Assembly: GCA_963678775.2 (NCBI GenBank)
Contig: CAXXGR010000007.1
Location: 1 to 64,000 of the forward strand
Reading direction: 5' to 3'
Length of the DNA: 64,000 nucleotides
Source: JBFHIJ01 sp963678775
GTDB lineage: Bacteria; Bacteroidota; Ignavibacteria; Kapaibacteriales; UBA2268
The notes below the pieces were generated by a model that had not been told where the DNA came from, ran no database searches, and was given only the letters and a program-made list of their open reading frames with translations. Below, piece after piece: positions 28,461 to 37,400 of this stretch. The translations under genes were made by a program, and so were the position numbers. Each line of letters opens with the position of its first letter. The first letter of the stretch is position 1.

Positions 28461-28499
28461 AAAAGCTAACTCAGTTATCGATTGGGTTAGCTTTTTTTT
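28461..28499 (+). terminator. Intrinsic terminator after the OmpA-type gene
   Basis: A 12 bp stem (AAAAGCTAACTC paired with its near complement, one G-T pair, 11-base loop) followed by eight T residues, 24 bases after the stop codon. Confidence 0.88.
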
Positions 28500-28869
28500 A
28501 CAGAAATCGGATCAATCGGGCTTACTAATTTGGTTGGAAAAAAGTTGCTAAGCTGAGCGATCTTAGCATTTTTAGATTTGGCTCTAAGACTGCTATAAAC
28601 ACAGATTAGTCGTTAGAAAAATCTAAAATTCTTCATAAGCTCCATATTTCTAGGAAGACAATATTAGACAATAGATAATTGAAAAAGGCGTTTAACTCAC
28701 TTGCCATTCAATAGTTCTAATACATTTCCATATTTTATCTAATGGTATTTTATCTATAACGAATCGATGTAATTCTAAATTATAAAAAAGGTATCAGTTT
28801 TTACACGGATACCTTTAAAAGTTTGTGAGATGCAAAATATTGCATATTTACTAATACGTTCTGAAACTT
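28500..28869. other. Gene-free spacer
   Basis: About 370 bases between the terminator of the OmpA-type gene and the 3' end of the minus-strand pepE gene. Neither strand carries a convincing frame. A small hairpin near 28785-28820 (GGTATC...GATACC with T/A flanks) may end the pepE/nuo transcript. Otherwise I see nothing. Confidence 0.4.
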
Positions 28870-29574
28870 CTATTTTAGAAATTCCATCGAGTCTCCGGGA
28901 GCAATTTCCATTGGAGCCATTCCATGTTTGAAAATGCGAGCTTCCTTTTCGCCTAACAGTTGCATATTATCGCCGTCAACTAAAATCGTAGAACCTTCTC
29001 TAAGGCCAACTACAAAGATATTTGGATTGAGCATCAAATACTCTTCAAGTCTTTGCTCTCTGGTTTCACCGTGGTGACCTTCAGGATGAGCATCAAGGTA
29101 ATGAGGATTAATCTGGAAAGGCAATAATTCCAATGCCTGAAAACTTTCCGGTTCGATGATAGGCATATCGTTAGTTGTTCGAATAGTCGGGCAAGCAAGA
29201 TTGGAACCGGCACTCCACCCCATATAAGGAATACCCTCTTCTACTCTTTTAGGAATAACATCGATTATTCCTGTTTGATAGCATTTATTCAATAGCTGAA
29301 AAGTGTTGCCTCCACCGACAACAATAGCTTCGGCATCCAAAATCATATCCATTGGATCTTCAGTTTCATGCACTGATTCTACTTCATACCCCAATGGCTC
29401 AAATACATTTTTTACCTTTAGAGTATATTCATCATAAGTAACAGTAACTCCGGCATAAGGCACAAAAGTTATCTTACGAATTCCTGTACTCAAAAATTCT
29501 TTTATCTGATTTGTGGCATGCTCTAAATAGCCATAACCATGTGTGGTCGAATTACTAAGCAATAATAGTTTCAT
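28870..29574 (-). CDS. pepE: Dipeptidase E (S51 peptidase)
   Basis: 234 residues from the ATG at 29574, chosen because MKLLLLSNSTTHGYGYLEHA is the usual N-terminus. Motifs include VGGGNTFQLL, the nucleophile elbow GWSAGSNLACPT with the catalytic Ser, and FQINPHYLDAHPEGHHGETR. The enzyme splits Asp-X dipeptides in the cytoplasm, using a Ser-His-Glu type arrangement. It starts eight bases after the nuoN stop on the same strand, so it is likely co-transcribed with nuoLMN without functional link. A possible weak hairpin lies downstream. Confidence 0.92.
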   Translation of the reverse strand: MKLLLLSNSTTHGYGYLEHATNQIKEFLSTGIRKITFVPYAGVTVTYDEYTLKVKNVFEPLGYEVESVHETEDPMDMILDAEAIVVGGGNTFQLLNKCYQTGIIDVIPKRVEEGIPYMGWSAGSNLACPTIRTTNDMPIIEPESFQALELLPFQINPHYLDAHPEGHHGETREQRLEEYLMLNPNIFVVGLREGSTILVDGDNMQLLGEKEARIFKHGMAPMEIAPGDSMEFLK

Positions 29575-29581
29575 AATCACC

Positions 29582-31054
29582 TTAGAAGATTTTATTAGCC
29601 AAATCAATTATTAATGAAGGATAAATCCCAAACAATATAACCCCAAAAGTTGAAATAGCCAAAGCAATTCCTGCCATTCCGGGGCAAACTTTTTCGTGTT
29701 CAGTATCACTTTTTCTAAAGTACATGTTCAAGACTAAGCCAATGTAGAAATACATTGAGATAATTGAAGAAATTACGGCAACTATAGTTAACCATAAATA
29801 ACCTGCGTCCATTGTAGCCATAAAGAGGTAATACTTACCAAAGAAGCCTGCCATAGGTGGAATGCCTGCTAATGAGAACATAAAAAGAGCCATCATAGCT
29901 GCTATAACAGGATTTGATTTTCTAAGCCCTACATAATCTTCTAATTCGAGATATTGATTTTTTCTTTCCATTACAGATACTATCAGGAATGCACCCATTT
30001 GCATAAAAATATAAGCTGTTGCGTAAAACACTATGCCACTTCGTCCATCAGGGGAATTCGCAACTATGCCCATCAGCAAATAGCCTGCGTGAGCTACAGA
30101 AGAGTATGCCAGCATTCTCTTAATATTTTTTTGGGTTAGAGCACTGATGTTACCGATTAACATCGTTGCAGCAGACATAATTGCTATCAAGTCTCTAAAT
30201 TTATCCAAATTATTAGTCAAGATTTCATTTGCTTTAGTAACCGGAATGATTGCCTGAGCAATAACTATAAAAGCTATCAGACCGGCTGCTTTGCCTGCTG
30301 TGCTCATAAAAGCAGTAACTACAGTAGGAGCGCCTTCGTAAACGTCCGGTGCCCATTGATGGAAAGGGAAAGCCGCAACTTTAAATCCCAAACCTACTGT
30401 AAGCAAGCCAATACCAAGAGTGAGGTAGAGGCTATGAAAATCACCCATCATCATCTTTTCGGAAATTTGATTTAAGTATAAAGTGCCGGTAGCACCGTAT
30501 ATCATAGCTATACCATAAAGAAGGAAGCCTGAAGCAAATGAACCTAATAAGAAGTATTTAAGAGCTGCTTCCATTGATTTTTCTCTATTTCTGAAAAATC
30601 CTGAAAGCACATAAAATGTTATAGTCATTATTTCAATACCGATAAAAATCATAAGCAAATTAGCTGCATGAGATATAAATATCATACCACACATTGCAAA
30701 GAGGATTAAAGAGTAAAACTCTTTATAATCTTTATATTCCCTTGCGTTGTACTGCTTGGCGGCAAGTATCGTCAGGATACCGGCTAAAGTAAACAGCATA
30801 TCAAAATATGCTGCGTAGCCACCAAAATTAATCATACCTTTGGAAATAGAATCTGCGACATCAAAGGCTGCTATGGTTTCAGTAGGAATCGTAAGCGTAT
30901 ATGCTGCAGCGCCAAAAGTTAAAACCAAGCCAAACAATACAAAATTGTATACTGCTGCTTTGTTTTTGCCTGTCATAAAGTCAATAGTTAATGCAATTAA
31001 CGTAACTATTGCTATCATATAAACCGGGGCTGATAATTGTATTTCTTGAATCAT
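29582..31054 (-). CDS. nuoN: NADH-quinone oxidoreductase subunit N
   Basis: 490 residues with about 14 hydrophobic helices. Antiporter-like features include the Glu-bearing IFIGIEIMTITFYVLSGF helix, KVAAFPFHQWAPDVYEGAPT with Lys and His of the proton path, and NIKRMLAYSSVAHAGYLLMG. It is one of three proton-pumping subunits in the membrane arm of complex I. It is last of the three, 29 bases after nuoM, and is followed by pepE. Length is normal for NuoN. Confidence 0.95.
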   Translation of the reverse strand: MIQEIQLSAPVYMIAIVTLIALTIDFMTGKNKAAVYNFVLFGLVLTFGAAAYTLTIPTETIAAFDVADSISKGMINFGGYAAYFDMLFTLAGILTILAAKQYNAREYKDYKEFYSLILFAMCGMIFISHAANLLMIFIGIEIMTITFYVLSGFFRNREKSMEAALKYFLLGSFASGFLLYGIAMIYGATGTLYLNQISEKMMMGDFHSLYLTLGIGLLTVGLGFKVAAFPFHQWAPDVYEGAPTVVTAFMSTAGKAAGLIAFIVIAQAIIPVTKANEILTNNLDKFRDLIAIMSAATMLIGNISALTQKNIKRMLAYSSVAHAGYLLMGIVANSPDGRSGIVFYATAYIFMQMGAFLIVSVMERKNQYLELEDYVGLRKSNPVIAAMMALFMFSLAGIPPMAGFFGKYYLFMATMDAGYLWLTIVAVISSIISMYFYIGLVLNMYFRKSDTEHEKVCPGMAGIALAISTFGVILFGIYPSLIIDLANKIF

Positions 31055-31083
31055 TGTGTAAACTCTGATACTATTCCAAATAA

Positions 31084-32658
31084 CTATTGATTATTAGTAG
31101 GAGCTGCTTCAGTTTCTATCTGAGGTAACTCATATCGTACTTTGTTAAACTTGATAAGTTCTAATTTATTGACTAGAGCCTTAGTTGAGGCATCCGAAAT
31201 TTTCAGGAATGAATTTGGTGCAACACCAATCCATACTATGAATATTAAAGGAGCTACTAACATAGCCCATTCCTTTTTTGACAAATCTTTTAAGTCTTTG
31301 TTCTTAGGATTGCTCAATTCGCCAAACATTACTCTTTGGAACATCCAAAGTAAGTATACAGCTGCAAAAATAACACCTGTAGCACTAATAATAGTGTACC
31401 ATTGTGATTTTAAAAACGGTGAATTAAATGCACCCAGCAAAGTCAGGTATTCGCCCACGAAGCCATTTAAGCCCGGCAGACCAACGGAAGCAAGCATAGC
31501 CAAAGCAAAGAACACTGTAAATGCAGGCATCACTCTTGCCAGTCCACCAAACTCGGATATTTCTCTAGTGTGTCGTCTTTCATAAATCATGCCCACCGCA
31601 AGGAATAACATTCCTGTGGAAAGACCGTGATTGACCATTTGGATGATACCACCCTGAAGTCCTTCTACGGTCATCGAGAAAATACCTAAGACAACAAATC
31701 CCAAGTGAGAAACAGAAGAGTATGCTACCAGCTTTTTTACATCAGTTTGAACCATTGCCACCAAAGCACCGTAAATAATACCTATAACAGCTAATACGGC
31801 AATAGTAGGGGCATATTCAAACGAAGCTTGAGGGAATAAGTCCAAATTGAAACGAATCAAACCGTAAGTACCCATTTTCAATAAGACACCTGCCAATATA
31901 ACTGAGCCCGGAGTAGGAGCCTCAGTGTGTGCATCAGCAAGCCATGTGTGAACAGGGAATAGAGGCACTTTAATACCAAATGACAATGCAAATGCAAGGA
32001 ACAACCAAGATTGAGTTTCAAGAGGAATCTGAGAAGATACTTCTCTGATTAACTGAAAGTTACTTGTAAAGCCTACTGCATTATGCAAGATTTCTTTACC
32101 TACATAATGGCCTAACCACACGATAGCTACAAGCATAAAAAGAGAACCTACTACTGTGAATAGGAAGAACTTAACTGTAGCGTAAAGTCTGTTTTTACCG
32201 CCCCATATACCAATAATGAAATACATTGGTATAAGGATAATTTCCCAAAATATGTAGAATAAAAATAAATCTAATGCTACGAAAACACCAGTCATAGCAA
32301 ACTGTAATATGCTAATCATGATGAAGTACTCTTTATGTCTTTCCTTTATTGCACTAAAGGAAGCTAGTATTGCAATGGGGGTGATAAAAGTAGTCAATAG
32401 TAACAATAACATTGACATACCGTCAATCCCAATTCTAAATCCGGCATCTACTGATGGTATCCATGAGTAATCTATTACAAATTGGAAGTTCGGATTTAGA
32501 TGATCGAAACTACTGTACAAAAAGAGTGAAATTATAAAAGTTAGTATTGATACCCCAAGAGTATAGTACTTTATTGCTTTTACATTTTCCTTATTGAAAA
32601 ACAGCAAGGAAATTGCAGCAAATAGGGGTAAAAGTAATGTCGCTAAAAATGCTGTCAT
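31084..32658 (-). CDS. nuoM: NADH-quinone oxidoreductase subunit M
   Basis: 524 residues, a polytopic membrane protein. It has the conserved Glu in the FYIFWEIILIPMYFIIGIWG helix, KVPLFPVHTWLADAHTEAPT, and the Lys/His segment VKKLVAYSSVSHLGFVVLG. These define the NuoM/ND4 antiporter-like subunit that moves protons in complex I. It lies between nuoL (34 bases) and nuoN (29 bases). The C-terminus ends in a short acidic tail outside the membrane. Confidence 0.95.
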   Translation of the reverse strand: MTAFLATLLLPLFAAISLLFFNKENVKAIKYYTLGVSILTFIISLFLYSSFDHLNPNFQFVIDYSWIPSVDAGFRIGIDGMSMLLLLLTTFITPIAILASFSAIKERHKEYFIMISILQFAMTGVFVALDLFLFYIFWEIILIPMYFIIGIWGGKNRLYATVKFFLFTVVGSLFMLVAIVWLGHYVGKEILHNAVGFTSNFQLIREVSSQIPLETQSWLFLAFALSFGIKVPLFPVHTWLADAHTEAPTPGSVILAGVLLKMGTYGLIRFNLDLFPQASFEYAPTIAVLAVIGIIYGALVAMVQTDVKKLVAYSSVSHLGFVVLGIFSMTVEGLQGGIIQMVNHGLSTGMLFLAVGMIYERRHTREISEFGGLARVMPAFTVFFALAMLASVGLPGLNGFVGEYLTLLGAFNSPFLKSQWYTIISATGVIFAAVYLLWMFQRVMFGELSNPKNKDLKDLSKKEWAMLVAPLIFIVWIGVAPNSFLKISDASTKALVNKLELIKFNKVRYELPQIETEAAPTNNQ

Positions 32659-32692
32659 GTCTTTATCTGAAATTTATTACTAAACTTACTTA

Positions 32693-34654
32693 TTATATCA
32701 GTAGCCATGCTAAAATAGCTACAATGCCTGCCATCATCAAAACTGCATAGTTTTGAGCTACACCGCTTTGAATTTTCCTTAAAGAGCCGGAAATCAAATT
32801 CATAGATTTGCCGGAACCATTGACGATACCATCTATAATTTTCACATCAAATATCTTCCATAAGAACGAGCGAGATGTATTTACAATAGGATCAATTATG
32901 CCCTTAAAGTATATTTCATCTAAGAAGTATTTGTTCCATAGTAAATTGTAAAATCCTTTAAAAGATTTTGCAAGATTATTAGGTGTGGCACTCTCACTAG
33001 CATACATTTTTTTAGCCATATTCCAAGCTATAAGAGCAATTATTACCGAAATGGCCATAAAAGCATATTCTATCGCGTGAATCTCATGCCCGTGAGAAAT
33101 ATCCAATATTTCATTTGCCTGAGCAAAAATAGGATGCAGGAAGCCTTCCATTAGGTTCGGGTTATCACTAAAGAAGAAGCCTAATACATACGGGATACCT
33201 AAAAATCCGGAAAATGCTGAAAGTATTGCTAATACTACTAAAGGTATAGTCATTGTTTTAGGTGACTCATGCGGATGTACGTGCTTGTGATCAAATCTTT
33301 CTTTGCCGTGGAAAGTTAGGTATACCAGACGGAACATATAGAAGGCAGTGAAAAATGCCGCTATCGCTAGAGTAAGCCATAAATAAATATTGCCCTGGCT
33401 AAATGCGTACCACAAGATTTCATCTTTTGAGAAGAAACCTGCAAACAGCGGAATACCTGAAATAGCTAAAGTTCCAATCATAAATGTTTTATATGTTGTA
33501 GGCATATATTTTGCTAAATCGCCCATTTTCTGTATGTCCTGCTCTTCGTGCATGCCATGAATCACTGAGCCGGAGCCAAGGAATAACAACGCTTTAAAGA
33601 ACGCGTGAGTCATTACGTGAAAAATAGCTGCACCATAAGCGCCAACACCTAAAGCAGTAAACATAAAGCCTAACTGGCTGACCGTAGAGTAAGCCAATAC
33701 CTTTTTAATATCATTTTGAACTAAGCCAACAGATGCGGCTAAAATTGCTGTCAAAGCACCCACAACTGCTACCGTTTCCATAGAAATAGGAGCGAGTGAG
33801 AAAAGGACAGAGTTCCTTGCTACTAAAAATACACCACCGGTTACCATAGTTGCTGCGTGAATCAGTGCAGAAACCGGAGTAGGGCCTGCCATAGCATCCG
33901 GCAACCAAACGGCAAGAGGCAACTGAGCCGACTTACCTGTGCAACCTAAGAAAAGAAGCATTGTTATAGCAGTGATTATACCGGCATCCATGTAAAATGA
34001 TTTACCGGCAAAGGCAGCTTCGGTAACTTGAGTATACTCCAAAGTACCAAAAGTAGTAAAAATCAGAAACATGGCAATCAAAAAGCCAAAGTCACCAATT
34101 CTATTAACTATAAATGCCTTATTTGCAGCTTGCCCTGTCCATTTGATACGGACACCGTCGAATTTCTTATCATACCAAAAACCAATAAGTAGGTAAGAAG
34201 AAAGTCCAACACCTTCCCAGCCAAAAAATGTGAGTAAGAAGTTGCTGGCAAGCACCAAATTAAGCATCATAAAGATAAATAGATTCAAATATGCAAAGAA
34301 GCGGTAAAAGCTTCTGTCTCCGTGCATATAACCAATAGAATATACATGAATTAGGAACCCAACTCCGGTAATTACCAAAGTAAATAAGATAGACAGTTGG
34401 TCTACCTGATAGGATACATTTGCCGAAAAGTTGCCGGCACTAATCCATTCATATACTTTTACGATGACTGCTTCTTCTTGGTGAGAAGAAGAAATATCCA
34501 TAAAAATTACTAATGCAGTAATAAAAGACAGCCCCACCGCAGCACTGGCAATAGTGCCGATGAGAGCTTCTTTTTTCAGGTATTTCCCGAACAGGCCAAT
34601 AATGATAAAGCCTATCAGAGGAAATAGAGGTACTAATGTGATTAAATCATGCAT
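32693..34654 (-). CDS. nuoL: NADH-quinone oxidoreductase subunit L
   Basis: 653 residues, normal for NuoL. It carries the FFGWEGVGLSSYLLIGFWY segment with the conserved Glu, KSAQLPLAVWLPDAMAGPTP, and IKKVLAYSTVSQLGFMF. The C-terminus has the extra amphipathic region and final membrane helix of NuoL/ND5 (IVAILAWLLI at the end), which braces the other antiporter subunits. It is the first gene of the nuoLMN unit. Genes for subunits A-K are not in the window; upstream lies clpS in the opposite direction. Confidence 0.95.
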   Translation of the reverse strand: MHDLITLVPLFPLIGFIIIGLFGKYLKKEALIGTIASAAVGLSFITALVIFMDISSSHQEEAVIVKVYEWISAGNFSANVSYQVDQLSILFTLVITGVGFLIHVYSIGYMHGDRSFYRFFAYLNLFIFMMLNLVLASNFLLTFFGWEGVGLSSYLLIGFWYDKKFDGVRIKWTGQAANKAFIVNRIGDFGFLIAMFLIFTTFGTLEYTQVTEAAFAGKSFYMDAGIITAITMLLFLGCTGKSAQLPLAVWLPDAMAGPTPVSALIHAATMVTGGVFLVARNSVLFSLAPISMETVAVVGALTAILAASVGLVQNDIKKVLAYSTVSQLGFMFTALGVGAYGAAIFHVMTHAFFKALLFLGSGSVIHGMHEEQDIQKMGDLAKYMPTTYKTFMIGTLAISGIPLFAGFFSKDEILWYAFSQGNIYLWLTLAIAAFFTAFYMFRLVYLTFHGKERFDHKHVHPHESPKTMTIPLVVLAILSAFSGFLGIPYVLGFFFSDNPNLMEGFLHPIFAQANEILDISHGHEIHAIEYAFMAISVIIALIAWNMAKKMYASESATPNNLAKSFKGFYNLLWNKYFLDEIYFKGIIDPIVNTSRSFLWKIFDVKIIDGIVNGSGKSMNLISGSLRKIQSGVAQNYAVLMMAGIVAILAWLLI

Positions 34655-34896
34655 AATACTTTGACCAATTCTATTAATTCAATTAATTTCAAAAAGCTAG
34701 TATATTTTTATATCTATATTGCTTTGTTTATTTAGACATGAAAAATACTTAAAGAATTCTCTATATCAATAAAATAAAGCATAAGACAAGGCAAATGACG
34801 CAAATATGCTTAGTTTATTAGGAAAATAAATAATTTTATTCAATACTCCAATTTCTTATATTTGGAATAGACACTAAGTAATATTTAACGGATGAT

Positions 34897-35226
34897 ATGC
34901 ACTATTTATTAGACAATAATTTTCCACCGGCGATATTTGATATCGAAGAGAATCCTCAGTTTTGGGAAGAAGAAGAGGTAAGTGTCGGTGATGATACAAA
35001 GTTAAGTGCCAGAGTGATACTCTTTAATGACGAATGGCACTCATTTGATGAAGTGATAGACCAAATAATCAAAGCAATTAACTGTGGGTATGATAGGGCA
35101 GAGGCTATCACGTGGGAAGTACATGCCAAAGGGAAAGCCTGCGTTTACGAAGGTGCAATGAATAAATGCCTGAGAGTCAGCAATATTTTAGAAGAAATAT
35201 CTTTGCACACTCAAATTGAATGCTAA
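34897..35226 (+). CDS. clpS: ATP-dependent Clp protease adaptor ClpS
   Basis: 109 residues. The ClpS core begins RVILFNDEWHSFDEVIDQII, with the Asn-Asp-Glu pocket residues that hold N-degrons, and ends EVHAKGKACVYEG, carrying the pocket His. The N-terminal about 35 residues are acidic and replace the usual flexible extension. ClpS delivers proteins with destabilising N-terminal residues to ClpAP. It stands alone on the plus strand, divergent from nuoL, and overlaps the end of the convergent acidic protein gene by four bases. No clpA is adjacent. Confidence 0.88.
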   Translation: MHYLLDNNFPPAIFDIEENPQFWEEEEVSVGDDTKLSARVILFNDEWHSFDEVIDQIIKAINCGYDRAEAITWEVHAKGKACVYEGAMNKCLRVSNILEEISLHTQIEC

Positions 35227-36209
35227 AAATCTTCTTCATCTTCTGAGTCGTCATCAAAATCACCTTCGGCAAGGTATTCTTCTTCTACATTTTCACCATC
35301 TAACTCTTCAAAAATACTTTGATTTTCATCACTGGCTTTTTGTTCTTCTATGTACTCGTCTCTAACTTTTTCCCTTTCATTGTCAGTCAGGAAAGGTTCA
35401 AATCCGGGAGCATCTTTTATTATTTCTGACGAAGATTCTAACCCACTGTCTTGGTCAAAGTAATCAAAAGCAATAAGAGTACGTTCTCCGCATTTACACA
35501 ATACTTCTATAGATTCGAGCTCACCATCTTCATCTCTATTTACTATCACAGATGTTGTCGAATGCCTATTATCTTTGAAATTTGGGTCGTCAGTTATTTC
35601 AATTTTCTTTGTATTTTTACTTACAGTTTCAGCTTTGACTATATTAGAATTTAAATCAGAGTGCTTGTTTCCTGTAATTTTAGGTATTTGCAGAAAATCT
35701 TTAAATTTCCCCCTTAAGTACATTTCGCGAGCTATTTCATCTTCTTTGTCTAATTTGTAGTTATCTTTGAAAACACTTTTTAATCGGTCATCTTCTGCCA
35801 AGCTGAGAGCTTCGAATAAATCAGATTCGCTAAGATTAAACCTCTCAAGTATAGTTTCAGGAGAAATCAGACCCGAAGATTTTAGATCCACAGTAGATGA
35901 AAAATTCTTTTGTAGCCTTTGTTGCTCATCATAAGCAATTAGATTTTCTATATCCTCAGCAGAAAGTGGAAGAGCTCTTTTCTTTTCTAAAGAGTCTTTA
36001 TTTATTATAGCATTTTTATCAAACTCTTCCGCAAAAGGATTTTTTTCATCCACCTCTTCTTCGCGATTAACTACATCACTGCTGTTAAACTCCTCAGGAA
36101 ACGGATTTTCTTCAGCTTTCGCTTCATCTTCCTGGTTTAAGTCGTTAATCTCAAATTCTTCAAAATTATATTCGTTATTTTGCTTATCGTCCATGATAAA
36201 AGCATCCAA
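35223..36209 (-). CDS. Acidic chemosensory-cluster protein with FliM-like motifs
   Basis: 328 residues, strongly acidic, without signal peptide or membrane helix. An alternative ATG at 36194 is possible. Two NPF(P/A)EEF repeats lie at about 35-41 and 57-63. LSAEDIENLI (82-91) and LSESDLFEAL (126-135) resemble the FliM N-terminal CheY-binding motif (LSQAEIDALL in E. coli). A CKC pair lies near residue 237 in VLCKCGERTLIAFDYF. The last 25 residues are almost all Asp/Glu. It starts 2 bases after the cheB stop and is thus last in the chemosensory operon. A role as signalling partner or response-regulator sink is inferred from motifs and position; no family was recognised. Confidence 0.55.
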   Translation of the reverse strand: MDAFIMDDKQNNEYNFEEFEINDLNQEDEAKAEENPFPEEFNSSDVVNREEEVDEKNPFAEEFDKNAIINKDSLEKKRALPLSAEDIENLIAYDEQQRLQKNFSSTVDLKSSGLISPETILERFNLSESDLFEALSLAEDDRLKSVFKDNYKLDKEDEIAREMYLRGKFKDFLQIPKITGNKHSDLNSNIVKAETVSKNTKKIEITDDPNFKDNRHSTTSVIVNRDEDGELESIEVLCKCGERTLIAFDYFDQDSGLESSSEIIKDAPGFEPFLTDNEREKVRDEYIEEQKASDENQSIFEELDGENVEEEYLAEGDFDDDSEDEEDF

Positions 36210-36211
36210 AA

Positions 36212-37315
36212 TTACTTAGTCAAATTAAATAAAGAAGCAAGATACTCCGCAATGTCGACTAAAGGAATAATCTCATCAACAGCATCTTTTTTTATTACGC
36301 TATTTGGCATACCAGGCACAACGCACGAATCTGGTGATTGGGAAATAACGTATCCTCCGTTTTTATGTAGTTCTGACATAGCATTGGCACCATCGCTACC
36401 CATACCTGTCATTATGACAGCAACTGCATTGCCATGATAAACAGTATTTACCGAATCAACAAGTACATTTACGCTTGGCTTAAACAACTCGGTGGAAGGC
36501 TCATCGGAAATATTGATTTTTTTCCACCGTGATACTGTCATTATTTTTCCACCGGGAGCAATATAAGCACACCCGGCTTGCAATCTTTCATTATCTTCGG
36601 CTTCTTTTACGCAAAGTTTAGATTTTGAATTTAATCTGTCAGCCAAAGTTCTAGTAAAGAAAGGCGGCATGTGCTGAGCTATCACAACAGGAACCGGAAA
36701 CTCTTTTGGTAACTTGGGTAAAACTTCATGTAGAGCTACAGGGCCACCAGTCGAGATACCAATTACTACAATTTCAATCTTAGAGGCCTTAGGTTTAGTA
36801 CGCCCGCTTAAATTCTGGGATGTGATATTACCGGTTCGCGTAGATTTAGGCGTAGAAGATTTACCATATTTAGAGGCATATTTACTTTTTAATTTACGTC
36901 TCATCAGCATAGATTTAATACCAGGACTGGAGCCAAGCTCTACTATCTTTTCTATGAGTTCATCCTTCAATCCGTGCATTTCTGTAAAAGCTGATCTTTT
37001 AGTGATGAAATCCATAGCCCCATTAGACAAAGCCTCAACAGTTGCTTCCGCACCCTCGCTGGTAAGAGTGCTGACCATCAAAATAGGAGTTGGATCTTTT
37101 TCCATAATTATTTTTAATGCTTCCAGTCCGGTCATAATAGGCATTTCGATATCCATAGTAATTACATCGGGCTTCAATGCCAAAGCTTTTTCGACTCCAT
37201 CTTTTCCATTCACAGCCGTATCGATAACTTCTATTTGATCGCCATTAATTATGCGAGTAAGCGTTCGTCTCATAAATAGGGAATCGTCAACTATTAAAAC
37301 TCTAATTTTTTTCAT
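36212..37315 (-). CDS. cheB: Chemotaxis response regulator protein-glutamate methylesterase CheB
   Basis: 367 residues from the ATG at 37315 (MKKIRVLIVDD). The receiver domain has the acidic pair in VDDS and the phosphorylated Asp55 in VITMDIEMP. After a basic Ser/Thr-rich linker comes the methylesterase domain with catalytic Ser in GISTGGPVAL, His in AQHMPPFFT and Asp in MTGMGSDGANAM. CheB removes methyl groups from receptor glutamates when phosphorylated by CheA, resetting adaptation. It follows cheA after an 85-base gap containing a hairpin. Confidence 0.95.
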   Translation of the reverse strand: MKKIRVLIVDDSLFMRRTLTRIINGDQIEVIDTAVNGKDGVEKALALKPDVITMDIEMPIMTGLEALKIIMEKDPTPILMVSTLTSEGAEATVEALSNGAMDFITKRSAFTEMHGLKDELIEKIVELGSSPGIKSMLMRRKLKSKYASKYGKSSTPKSTRTGNITSQNLSGRTKPKASKIEIVVIGISTGGPVALHEVLPKLPKEFPVPVVIAQHMPPFFTRTLADRLNSKSKLCVKEAEDNERLQAGCAYIAPGGKIMTVSRWKKINISDEPSTELFKPSVNVLVDSVNTVYHGNAVAVIMTGMGSDGANAMSELHKNGGYVISQSPDSCVVPGMPNSVIKKDAVDEIIPLVDIAEYLASLFNLTK

Positions 37316-37347
37316 AAGCGTAAGTGTCAATTGTGTATATAATATAA

Positions 37348-37379
37348 ACCCCCAAATAAAATAATCTTTTATCCGGGGG
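37348..37379 (-). other. GC-rich hairpin between cheA and cheB
   Basis: GGGGG and CCCCC, extended by partly pairing ATCC/AAAT bases, flank an A/T-rich loop. On the minus strand it lies 20 bases after the cheA stop and is followed by only three T's. It may lower cheB transcription relative to cheA or protect the cheA message end. Confidence 0.45.
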
Positions 37380-37400
37380 CATCTAAAAGAACGAAATCAA

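Noticed and set aside
37348..37379. Hairpin between cheA and cheB as a full terminator
   Set aside because: Only three T's follow on the coding strand, and cheB and the acidic gene continue the same functional block without a clear new promoter.
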